Below, piece by piece: positions 42,680-50,246 of a DNA stretch of 64,000 bases. Origin of the DNA: UBA3478 sp036782715. Its GTDB lineage: Bacteria; Bacteroidota; Bacteroidia; Flavobacteriales; Flavobacteriaceae. The stretch is from contig DAIPYN010000003.1 of NCBI GenBank assembly GCA_036782715.1, forward strand, positions 40,531-104,530. Reading direction: 5' to 3'. How positions within the stretch are numbered: position 1 is the first letter of the stretch; every line of letters begins with the position of its first letter. The translations under genes and the position numbers were made by a program. Under the pieces are notes generated by a model. That model ran no database searches. It was not told where the DNA came from and saw only the letters and a list, made by a program, of their open reading frames with translations.

Positions 42680-43648
42680 TTAAAAGCCAACCTTTTCTCG
42701 TACTCTTTGAAGTACTGCTCGAGCTGTTTTTCTAGCCTTTTCAGCCCCTTGCTGTAAAGCTTCTTCGACTTCTTGAGGGTGCGCATGTAGGTACTCGTAT
42801 TTTTCTCTTGGCTCCTGAAAGGTTTGAAGAATAAGCTCTAACAATGCTTTTTTTGCATGTCCGTAGCCGTAATTTCCAGCAAGGTAGTTGGCGCTCATCG
42901 CTTCTATCTCATCTTGTGGAGCAAGGCACTTGTACAGGGCAAAAGTGGTGTCTGTTAATGGGTCTTTAGGCTCTTCAAGACTTTTACTGTCGCTAAGAAT
43001 ACCCATGACTTGCTTTTTAAGCTCTTTTTCGGGAGCAAAAACATCAATAAGGTTTCCTTTGCTTTTACTCATTTTTTGGCCATCAGTACCAGGGATGTAC
43101 ATGGTGCTCTCGTTGATTGTTGCCTCTGGTAAGACAAAGGTTTCACCGTATTTGTTGTGAAAACGCTGAGCAACGTCTCTTGTCATCTCTAAGTGTTGCA
43201 GTTGATCTTTACCGACGGGTACCTGTTCTGCATCATAAAGAAGAATATCAGCAGCCATAAGCATGGGGTAGGTAAATAATCCGGCATTCACGTCTTCTAA
43301 ACGATCAGCTTTATCCTTAAATGAATGTGCCAGGGTAAGTCTTTGGTAGGGAAATAGACAGCTTAGATACCAAGACAACTCGGTCACCTCAGGCAGGTCA
43401 CTTTGTCTATAGAATACCGTTTTGTCGACATCCAACCCAAAGGCTAGCCAGGTTGCCGCGGTTGAAAAGGTGTTCGCTTTCAAGGTTGCACCATCCTTAA
43501 TCTGGGTGAGCGAATGCATATCAGCGATAAATAAATAAGAATCGTTCTCTGCACTATTTGCGAGAGATATTGCTGGTAGGATTGCTCCAAGTATATTCCC
43601 AAGGTGCGGGGTTCCTGTACTTTGTACTCCTGTAAGGATTCGTGCCAT
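42680..43648 (-). CDS. trpS: Tryptophanyl-tRNA synthetase
   Basis: TrpS charges tRNA-Trp. The 322-residue class I enzyme has the HIGH-type motif STGTPHLGNILGA (about 10-22) and KMSKSKGN (about 192-199), with DQLQHLEMTRDVAQRF in between. Length is normal. It is convergent with dprA, 1 base apart, and its start region overlaps a possible upstream extension of the divergent plsC gene. Confidence 0.96.
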   Translation of the reverse strand: MARILTGVQSTGTPHLGNILGAILPAISLANSAENDSYLFIADMHSLTQIKDGATLKANTFSTAATWLAFGLDVDKTVFYRQSDLPEVTELSWYLSCLFPYQRLTLAHSFKDKADRLEDVNAGLFTYPMLMAADILLYDAEQVPVGKDQLQHLEMTRDVAQRFHNKYGETFVLPEATINESTMYIPGTDGQKMSKSKGNLIDVFAPEKELKKQVMGILSDSKSLEEPKDPLTDTTFALYKCLAPQDEIEAMSANYLAGNYGYGHAKKALLELILQTFQEPREKYEYLHAHPQEVEEALQQGAEKARKTARAVLQRVREKVGF

Positions 43649-43691
43649 CTGTAAAATTTAGTCTACATAGTTACAAAAATTTAAAAAGTTA

Positions 43692-43699
43692 TACTTTCG
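43692..43699 (+). promoter_or_regulatory. Near-consensus -7 element for plsC
   Basis: TACTTTCG (one base off TAnnTTTG) ends 5 bases before the GTG at 43705, which supports that start over the longer frame from 43642. Confidence 0.4.
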
Positions 43700-43704
43700 A
43701 ATCC

Positions 43705-44463
43705 GTGTTGAGATTCATCAAAAATTCAGGCTACATCATTTACAAGGTGTGGTTTTATGTGGTAACGGCGCTACCTGTACTCGTTTTTTCTCCTATTCTA
43801 CTAATTGGAGTTAGTTCTAGAAAAACGTACCCCTTAGTTTACTGGTGCGCTCGATCAATATGGGCTCCATTTATTCTCTTTATGATGGGAACGCCGATTA
43901 GAAAGGTGAGAGGTTCTGAAAATTTACCGAACACTCCTGCCATTATGGTAATGAACCACACAAGTATGCTCGATGTGATGTTGATGCTGAGAATCTGTAA
44001 AAAGCCCGTTGTTTTTGTCGGTAAGGCCGAGTTGCAGAAGATCTGGATTTTCGGATTCTTTTATAAACGTGCTGTAATCATGGTTGACCGCTCGAATAAG
44101 GAGAGTAGAAAGCAAGTATATCAGAGCGTTCAAGAACGGGTTAAAAACGGAGCTTCAGTTGCTATTTATCCTGAAGGAGGAGTTCCTGACTCGTCTGTAA
44201 TGCTTGATCGTTTTAAGAACGGTGCGTTTTCAATGTCCTTAACTCATGATTTGCCCATTGTACCGATTATCAATTACGATTGTAAGAAGCGAATCAATTG
44301 GGACCTGTATCACGGCGGGCCGGGCATACTGAGATATAAAATAATGCCCACCATTAAGGCGGGCACTTATTCTAAAGACAAACTCGAAAAGTTTCGAGAA
44401 GACGTAAGAGATCTTTTTGTTGAAGAACTGACTAATGAGCCAGTTATGAGTTCACGTGGTTAA
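43705..44463 (+). CDS. plsC: 1-acyl-sn-glycerol-3-phosphate acyltransferase
   Basis: PlsC makes phosphatidic acid by acylating lysophosphatidate at the inner membrane. The protein is about 252 residues from the GTG at 43705. Two hydrophobic helices near the N-terminus (YIIYKVWFYVVTALPVLVF) precede the acyltransferase motifs: NHTSMLD (the HxxxxD site), VDRSN, and the YPEGGVPDSS substrate loop. A longer frame from 43642 would overlap trpS and is less likely. Its last 20 bases overlap the 3' end of recA on the other strand. Confidence 0.9.
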   Translation: MLRFIKNSGYIIYKVWFYVVTALPVLVFSPILLIGVSSRKTYPLVYWCARSIWAPFILFMMGTPIRKVRGSENLPNTPAIMVMNHTSMLDVMLMLRICKKPVVFVGKAELQKIWIFGFFYKRAVIMVDRSNKESRKQVYQSVQERVKNGASVAIYPEGGVPDSSVMLDRFKNGAFSMSLTHDLPIVPIINYDCKKRINWDLYHGGPGILRYKIMPTIKAGTYSKDKLEKFREDVRDLFVEELTNEPVMSSRG

Positions 44464-45451
44464 GAGCCTCGTAAATCTTGTTTTCAATTTCCTCAGAGAG
44501 GTCTGGATTATCTAAAAGGAGCGCCTTAACTGCATCTCTACCCTGACCTAATTTGCTGTCTTCATAGCTGAACCAAGACCCGCTCTTTTTAACGATTTCA
44601 TAGGCAACCCCCAAGTCGATAATTTCACCCACTTTTGAGATTCCTTCGCCATACATGATATCGAATTCAGCGGTTTTAAAAGGAGGAGCAACCTTGTTTT
44701 TAACCACTTTCACCTTGGTTTTATTACCCATTACATTCGAGTCACCATCTTTGATTTGACTTGAACGACGGATGTCTAGTCGAACAGAGGCGTAGAATTT
44801 AAGAGCGTTACCTCCTGTTGTAGTTTCTGGGTTACCAAACATTACACCAATCTTTTCGCGTAATTGGTTAATGAAAATCACCGTGCAATTGGTTTTTGAA
44901 ATGGTAGAGGTAAGTTTTCTAAGTGCTTGAGACATTAGTCGAGCATGTAATCCCATTTTAGAATCACCCATCTCTCCTTCAATCTCACTCTTTGGTGTTA
45001 ATGCCGCGACAGAGTCGATAATAATGATATCGATAGCCCCTGATCGGATAAGGTTATCGGCAATTTCAAGCGCCTGTTCACCGTGATCGGGCTGTGAAAT
45101 AATGAGGTTGTCTATGTCAATACCTAGTTTTGCCGCATAGAAACGATCGAAAGCGTGTTCTGCATCAACAAAAGCAGCTATACCTCCCGCTTTTTGAGCC
45201 TCAGCAATCGCATGTAGGGTAAGGGTGGTTTTACCCGAAGATTCAGGCCCATAGATTTCTATAATTCTACCTTTTGGAAACCCTCCAACGCCAAGAGCGG
45301 TGTTTAGACCGATAGAACCCGAAGAAATAACTTCGACCTCTTGTACTATCGAGTCTCCCATTTTCATAACGGCACCTTTACCGTAGGTTTTATCTAATTT
45401 GTCTAGGGTAAGTTGAAGTGCTTTTAACTTAGCGTCTTGTTCTTTGCTCAT
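44444..45451 (-). CDS. recA: Recombinase RecA
   Basis: RecA forms filaments on single-stranded DNA and drives strand exchange and SOS signalling. The 335-residue protein has the N-terminal helix (KALQLTLDKLDKTYGKGAVM), Walker A GPESSGKTTL (about 64-73), the DSVAALTPKSEIEGEMGD loop L1 region and L2 around FINQLREKIGVMFGNPETTTGG. No LexA-type box was looked for in detail. The C-terminus is short. A -7 element TAAATTTG is 22 bases upstream of the ATG; it is divergent from trhO. Confidence 0.97.
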   Translation of the reverse strand: MSKEQDAKLKALQLTLDKLDKTYGKGAVMKMGDSIVQEVEVISSGSIGLNTALGVGGFPKGRIIEIYGPESSGKTTLTLHAIAEAQKAGGIAAFVDAEHAFDRFYAAKLGIDIDNLIISQPDHGEQALEIADNLIRSGAIDIIIIDSVAALTPKSEIEGEMGDSKMGLHARLMSQALRKLTSTISKTNCTVIFINQLREKIGVMFGNPETTTGGNALKFYASVRLDIRRSSQIKDGDSNVMGNKTKVKVVKNKVAPPFKTAEFDIMYGEGISKVGEIIDLGVAYEIVKKSGSWFSYEDSKLGQGRDAVKALLLDNPDLSEEIENKIYEALNHVNS

Positions 45452-45473
45452 ATCTATTCATTTGGACTATTTC

Positions 45474-45481
45474 CAAATTTA
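45474..45481 (-). promoter_or_regulatory. -7 element for recA
   Basis: TAAATTTG on the minus strand, 22 bases before the recA ATG. A TTG is found 16 bases further upstream, slightly short of the usual -33 spacing. Confidence 0.62.
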
Positions 45482-45532
45482 AAGCATTCCCATGCATCAA
45501 TGTTGCAGAAGAATGAAATTGTTGAAAAAATG

Positions 45533-45540
45533 TACTTTTG
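45533..45540 (+). promoter_or_regulatory. -7 element for trhO
   Basis: TACTTTTG matches TAnnTTTG and is 44 bases before the ATG at 45585. It lies inside the longer reading frame from 45492, which argues against that frame's upstream start. Confidence 0.6.
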
Positions 45541-45584
45541 TTCAACTTTTATCGAATCTTTCTAACTTAAAATCATCGTATAGC

Positions 45585-46616
45585 ATGCAACTGTACAATA
45601 CCTTAAGTGCGAAGGAGCGAGCTGTTCTAATTGACCAAGCTGGTGTTGACCGGCTTACGATCTCGTTCTATAAATACGCACACCTCAAGAACCCACAACT
45701 TGTTCGTAATCACCTGTTTCTAGCTTGGAATGACTTAGAGGTTCTAGGTAGAATCTATGTGGCTAAAGAAGGAATTAACGCACAACTTTCTGTTCCTGCA
45801 CCTCATTTTGAAGCTTTCAAAACGCACTTAGATAGCATTTCGTTTCTAGAAAATGTAAGATTAAACATCGCTATTGAACAAGACAACATGTCGTTCTTGA
45901 AACTTAAGGTTAAGGTTCGACATAAAATTGTGGCTGACGGATTAGACGATGGGTCTTTTGATGTTACTGACAAGGGAGTTCATGTCGGAGCTGAGAAATT
46001 CAATGAACTTATCGAAGATCCAGATACTGTGCTAGTCGATATGCGCAATCACTACGAAAGCGAAATCGGACATTTCAAAAATGCAGTTTGCCCTGATGTA
46101 GACACCTTCAGAGATTCTTTAGATCTTATTGAAGAACAACTTAAAGACCATAAAGAGTCTAAAAAATTGGTGATGTATTGCACCGGGGGTATTCGTTGTG
46201 AAAAGGCTAGTGCATATTACAAGCACAAAGGCTTTAAACAGGTATATCAACTTGAAGGTGGAATTATTGAATATACTCGACAGGTTAGAGCTGAAGGATT
46301 AGAAAATAAATTCTTAGGTAAGAACTTTGTTTTTGACGAACGTCGTGCAGAATGTATTTCTAATGATGTGATTGCCGTTTGTCATCAGTGTGGCTCCCCT
46401 TGTGATTCTCACGTAAACTGTGCGAACTCAGGATGTCATTTACTTTTTATCCAGTGTGAAAGCTGTGCTTCGAAGATGAATCATTGTTGTAGTGAAGAGT
46501 GCATGGATATTGTCGCATTGCCCGAAGAGGAGCAAAAAGCGCTTCGAAAGGGGAAGACAGTAAGTAATAAAATCTTTAAAAAAGGACGATCTCCAAAGCT
46601 TAAATACAAGGCTTAG
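45585..46616 (+). CDS. trhO: tRNA uridine(34) hydroxylase TrhO (rhodanese-related)
   Basis: TrhO (YceA) makes 5-hydroxyuridine at the wobble position of tRNAs using oxygen. The protein is 343 residues. An N-terminal acylphosphatase-like region contains VLGRIYVAKEGINAQLSVP, followed by a rhodanese domain with the catalytic Cys in VMYCTGGIRCEKAS and a C-terminal zinc-type Cys cluster (CHQCGSPCDSH...CANSGCH...CESC). The ATG at 45585 gives the usual N-terminus (MQLYNTLSAKE), unlike an upstream frame. It is divergent from recA. Confidence 0.92.
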   Translation: MQLYNTLSAKERAVLIDQAGVDRLTISFYKYAHLKNPQLVRNHLFLAWNDLEVLGRIYVAKEGINAQLSVPAPHFEAFKTHLDSISFLENVRLNIAIEQDNMSFLKLKVKVRHKIVADGLDDGSFDVTDKGVHVGAEKFNELIEDPDTVLVDMRNHYESEIGHFKNAVCPDVDTFRDSLDLIEEQLKDHKESKKLVMYCTGGIRCEKASAYYKHKGFKQVYQLEGGIIEYTRQVRAEGLENKFLGKNFVFDERRAECISNDVIAVCHQCGSPCDSHVNCANSGCHLLFIQCESCASKMNHCCSEECMDIVALPEEEQKALRKGKTVSNKIFKKGRSPKLKYKA

Positions 46617-46639
46617 TTGTAGCCGGTTTTCCTTTGTTG

Positions 46640-46647
46640 TACCTTTA
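46640..46647 (+). promoter_or_regulatory. Promoter for ricT
   Basis: TACCTTTA (one base off TAnnTTTG) is 17 bases before the ATG, and a TTG at 46617-46619 lies 20 bases upstream, giving both -33 and -7 elements at usual spacing. Confidence 0.55.
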
Positions 46648-46664
46648 ATGTTTATTTTCGAATT

Positions 46665-47936
46665 ATGTCGTGCGCATCGTGTTCTACAAGTAAGGATGGA
46701 AAAGTCAGGGGCTGCAAGAACAATGGTACTTGCGGAACAGATGGCTGTAATAAACTTACTGTTTTTGACTGGCTAGAGAACATGTCCTTGCCAGCTGGGC
46801 AGGAGCGTTTCGATATTGTTGAGGTTCGATTTAAAAACAGCCGTAAGGAATTCTTCAAAAACACCGATAAGCTTTCGATTCTCATGGGAGATGTTGTGGC
46901 CACTGAGGCTGCTTCGGGTCATGACGTTGGTATTGTAACCCTTACCGGGGAGCTAGTTAAAGTTCAGATGAAGCGCAAGGGCGTTGCATTAGACGAACCG
47001 ACCTTAGGTAAGATCTACCGAAAGGCGTCTCAAAGAGATATTGAAGTTTGGCATCAAGCCAGAGAGCGTGAAGACGAAATTCAGAAGCGAGCGAGAGAAA
47101 TTGCTATTTCTTTAAATCTTGAGATGAAGATCTCAGACGTAGAACTTCAGGGAGACGGTTCAAAAGCTACCTTCTATTATACGGCCGAGGCCAGAGTAGA
47201 TTTTCGCCAGTTAATAAAAGACATGGCTCGTGCTTTTGGCTTAAGAATAGAAATGCGTCAGATTGGCTATCGTCAAGAAGCCCAAAGATTAGGTGGTATT
47301 GGTTCTTGCGGTCGAGAACTTTGTTGTTCAACTTGGCTCTCTGATTTTAGAGCTGTGAGCACTTCCGCAGCGCGATATCAGCAACTTGCTTTGAATCCGC
47401 AAAAACTAGCTGGCCAATGTGGAAAACTGAAATGCTGCCTCAACTTTGAGTTAGATACTTATCTCGACGCACTTAAAGGGTTTCCTCCGACCGATTGTAA
47501 ATTACAAACAGAGAAAGGGGTTGCCTTCTGTCAGAAAGTAGATATTTTCAAAGGTCTTTTATGGTTTACCTATAAGAACGATGCCACCAATTGGCACACT
47601 CTTGACAAAGATCGAGTGAATGAAATTTTGGCAATCAATAAAGAGGGTAAGAAGATTGATTCTCTTGAGGCGTATCAAATAGAAGTTCAGACTATTGATG
47701 AGATGGCGCCAGACCCAGACCAATCTCTGACCGAGGATAGCTTAACTCGTTTTGATCAACCTAAAAGGAGAAATAAGCGAAGAAACAAGAATAGAAAGCC
47801 GAAGCCAACGAACGACTCTAGTACTCCAAAGCAGTCGGCCAATCCTAATAAGGAGAAGACTGCTTCGAATAAACCTAGAAGAAATTCGGGACAGAATCGA
47901 AGAAGGAATCAGAATAAAAACCGGGAGAATAACTAA
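46665..47936 (+). CDS. ricT: PSP1 domain protein, RicT/YaaT-like
   Basis: RicT is the PSP1-domain member of the RicA-F-T complex that, in Bacillus, carries [4Fe-4S] clusters and steers RNase Y processing. The 423-residue protein has an N-terminal Cys-rich segment (SCASCSTSKDGK, then GCKNNGTCGTDGCN), the PSP1 core (about 60-290) with GGIGSCGRELCCSTWL and GQCGKLKCCLNFELDTY, and a C-terminal tail from about 365 very rich in Arg, Asn and Lys that looks like an RNA-binding disordered region. PBP1A follows after 3 bases. Bacillus partners RicA and RicF are not seen here, so the role in this organism is inferred. Confidence 0.85.
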   Translation: MSCASCSTSKDGKVRGCKNNGTCGTDGCNKLTVFDWLENMSLPAGQERFDIVEVRFKNSRKEFFKNTDKLSILMGDVVATEAASGHDVGIVTLTGELVKVQMKRKGVALDEPTLGKIYRKASQRDIEVWHQAREREDEIQKRAREIAISLNLEMKISDVELQGDGSKATFYYTAEARVDFRQLIKDMARAFGLRIEMRQIGYRQEAQRLGGIGSCGRELCCSTWLSDFRAVSTSAARYQQLALNPQKLAGQCGKLKCCLNFELDTYLDALKGFPPTDCKLQTEKGVAFCQKVDIFKGLLWFTYKNDATNWHTLDKDRVNEILAINKEGKKIDSLEAYQIEVQTIDEMAPDPDQSLTEDSLTRFDQPKRRNKRRNKNRKPKPTNDSSTPKQSANPNKEKTASNKPRRNSGQNRRRNQNKNRENN

Positions 47937-47939
47937 CAG

Positions 47940-50231
47940 ATGTATCGAAGAATAATTACCCTTCTCTGGGTTTTGTTTGTTTTCGGAGTTGCGGGTATAT
48001 ACTTTGTTTTTCACAGCGCAGTTACTGGTAAGTTTGGGGAGATGCCGACCTTTGAGCAATTAGAAAACCCAGAGTCGAATCTAGCTACTCACATCTATTC
48101 CTCAGACAGTCTATTATTAGGTAAGTTCTACTTGTTAGATAATAGAAGCCCCGTAGATTATAGTGAACTTCCAAAGTCACTTATTGATGCGCTTGTTGCC
48201 ACTGAGGATGCTCGATTTTTTGAACACTCTGGAATTGATTTTCGAGGATTTGCGAGGGCAGTGGTCTTTCTTGGCAAACGCGGAGGAGCCTCTACCATAT
48301 CACAGCAGCTTGCTCGACAGTTATTTGTGGGTGTGCGTTCAAGAAATTTAAAGGAAGCCCTTCAACAGAAGATTAAGGAATGGGTGATTGCAGTTCGTTT
48401 AGAGCGCAACTATACCAAAGAGGAGATCATTCAAATGTATCTCAACAATTACGATTTCAATTATCTAGCAGACGGAATTGAAAATGCGGCCCGAATCTAT
48501 TTCAATAAGACGCCCCAAGAATTAGAGGTTAAGGAGAGTGCGATGTTGGTTGGAATGCTGAAAAACTCTTCCCTCTACAATCCGGTTCGTAGACCAGAAT
48601 TGGTTACTTCAAGACGAAATACGGTTTTAGACCAGATGGTTAAATATGGCTATCTCGATGAAAAGCTAAGTGACTCGTTACAACAAACACCTCTTGATGT
48701 TCGTTTTACCCCAGAAAACTCCCACAACGAAGGTTTGGCCACCTATTTTAGAATGCATTTACAGTTGTGGCTGAAGAATTGGGTGCGTGAAAATCCGAAA
48801 TCAACAGGAGAGACTTACGACATTTACAGAGACGGTTTACGTGTCTATACCACGATAGATAGCCGGCTACAGCAGAATGCTGAAGACGCAATGGAAAGCC
48901 ATCTTTCTAATTTGCAAGCAGCTTTTTTTAGACAGCAAAAACAGGACAGCAACCCAACTGCACCATTTATCGACCTAGAATTGGAACAGGTTGAGCAGAT
49001 TGTGGATCGCGCCATGCGAAACAGTGATCGTTGGAGATCGCTCCGGGCACAAGGCAAATCAGACACCCTTATTAAGGCCAGTTTTTATATTCCTACTGAG
49101 ATGACGGTCTTTGATTGGAAGGCTCCGAGCAAGGAACGCGATACAGTGATGACTCCGTATGACTCGATCCTTTACTATAAATCTCATCTTCGCGGAGCAC
49201 TAATGAGTATTGAGCCGCAGACGGGACACATTAAAGCTTGGGTTGGTGGCGTTGACTACAAGCATTTTCAATACGATAATGTCGTTCAAGGCGCCCGTCA
49301 AGTAGGATCTACTTTCAAGCCTTTTGTTTACGCAGCGGCTATCGACCAATTACGAATGTCACCGTGTGATCGACTGCCTGATGTTCCGTATTGCGTTAGT
49401 GCGGGGAGACATGGAAATATTGAATCTTGGTGTCCAAAAAATTCTGGCGGTAAGTACTCAGGGGAATCCATCACCCTAAAACACGCATTAGCCAATAGTA
49501 TTAATACCGTTACCGCACAGCTCATTGACAAGGTAGGCCCAGCTTCTGTGGTATCAGTAGCTGAACGACTAGGAATTGAAAGTAGAATACCCGCGGTGCC
49601 GGCGATTGCATTAGGAACACCAGACATTAAAGTGTTAGACTTGGTTTCGGCTTACAGCACCTTTGCGAATCAGGGCGTTCATACGACCCCAACCTTTGTC
49701 ACTCGTATTGAGGACGAATCAGGCAATATTATTTACGATGCGATTCCTCAAACTAGAGACGTTTTCAATAAAGAAATTGCCTACACGATGATCAGCCTTT
49801 TAAAAGGAGTTACCGAAGCAGGATCGGGAGTTCGATTAAGACATAATTGGATGATCGACAACCCGGCTTATCAGGAGGCCGTTACCGGATACCCCTATGA
49901 ATTTAAAAACCCGATTGCCGGTAAGACAGGAACGACTCAAAATCAATCTGACGGCTGGTTCATGGGAATGGTTCCCAACCTCGCTACCGGGGTTTGGGTA
50001 GGAGCCGAAGACCGTGCCGTTCACTTCGACAACATTACTTACGGACAAGGAGCTACTATGGCTCTTCCCGTTTGGGCGAATTATATGCGAGAAAATTACA
50101 ATGATTCGATCGGGGTTTCTTCTGAAGATTTTATTAAACCCGATCAGATAAGCATTAATCTTCTCTGCAACGAAGCGAATCAAGTGATTCGTGAAGAAAA
50201 GTCTGAAGATCTAGAAGAATTCGACTTCTAG
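47940..50231 (+). CDS. Penicillin-binding protein 1A (bifunctional transglycosylase/transpeptidase)
   Basis: This class A PBP polymerises and cross-links peptidoglycan. The 763-residue protein has an N-terminal membrane helix (about 7-30), the GT51 domain (about 55-230) with EDARFFEHSGIDFRG, GGASTISQQLARQLF and YTKEEIIQMYLN, and the transpeptidase domain (about 390-720) with the nucleophile in GSTFKPFVYAAA (SxxK), ANSINT (SxN) and GKTGTTQNQ (KTG). All catalytic motifs are intact. It follows ricT after 3 bases. In several Flavobacteriia gldH lies between these genes, as far as I recall; it is absent here. Confidence 0.95.
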   Translation: MYRRIITLLWVLFVFGVAGIYFVFHSAVTGKFGEMPTFEQLENPESNLATHIYSSDSLLLGKFYLLDNRSPVDYSELPKSLIDALVATEDARFFEHSGIDFRGFARAVVFLGKRGGASTISQQLARQLFVGVRSRNLKEALQQKIKEWVIAVRLERNYTKEEIIQMYLNNYDFNYLADGIENAARIYFNKTPQELEVKESAMLVGMLKNSSLYNPVRRPELVTSRRNTVLDQMVKYGYLDEKLSDSLQQTPLDVRFTPENSHNEGLATYFRMHLQLWLKNWVRENPKSTGETYDIYRDGLRVYTTIDSRLQQNAEDAMESHLSNLQAAFFRQQKQDSNPTAPFIDLELEQVEQIVDRAMRNSDRWRSLRAQGKSDTLIKASFYIPTEMTVFDWKAPSKERDTVMTPYDSILYYKSHLRGALMSIEPQTGHIKAWVGGVDYKHFQYDNVVQGARQVGSTFKPFVYAAAIDQLRMSPCDRLPDVPYCVSAGRHGNIESWCPKNSGGKYSGESITLKHALANSINTVTAQLIDKVGPASVVSVAERLGIESRIPAVPAIALGTPDIKVLDLVSAYSTFANQGVHTTPTFVTRIEDESGNIIYDAIPQTRDVFNKEIAYTMISLLKGVTEAGSGVRLRHNWMIDNPAYQEAVTGYPYEFKNPIAGKTGTTQNQSDGWFMGMVPNLATGVWVGAEDRAVHFDNITYGQGATMALPVWANYMRENYNDSIGVSSEDFIKPDQISINLLCNEANQVIREEKSEDLEEFDF

Positions 50232-50246
50232 ACCTTCACCACTTGA

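Noticed and set aside
43642..43704. N-terminal extension of plsC from a GTG at 43642
   Set aside because: It would overlap the trpS start and contain a near-consensus -7 element; the residues do not look like a PlsC N-terminus.
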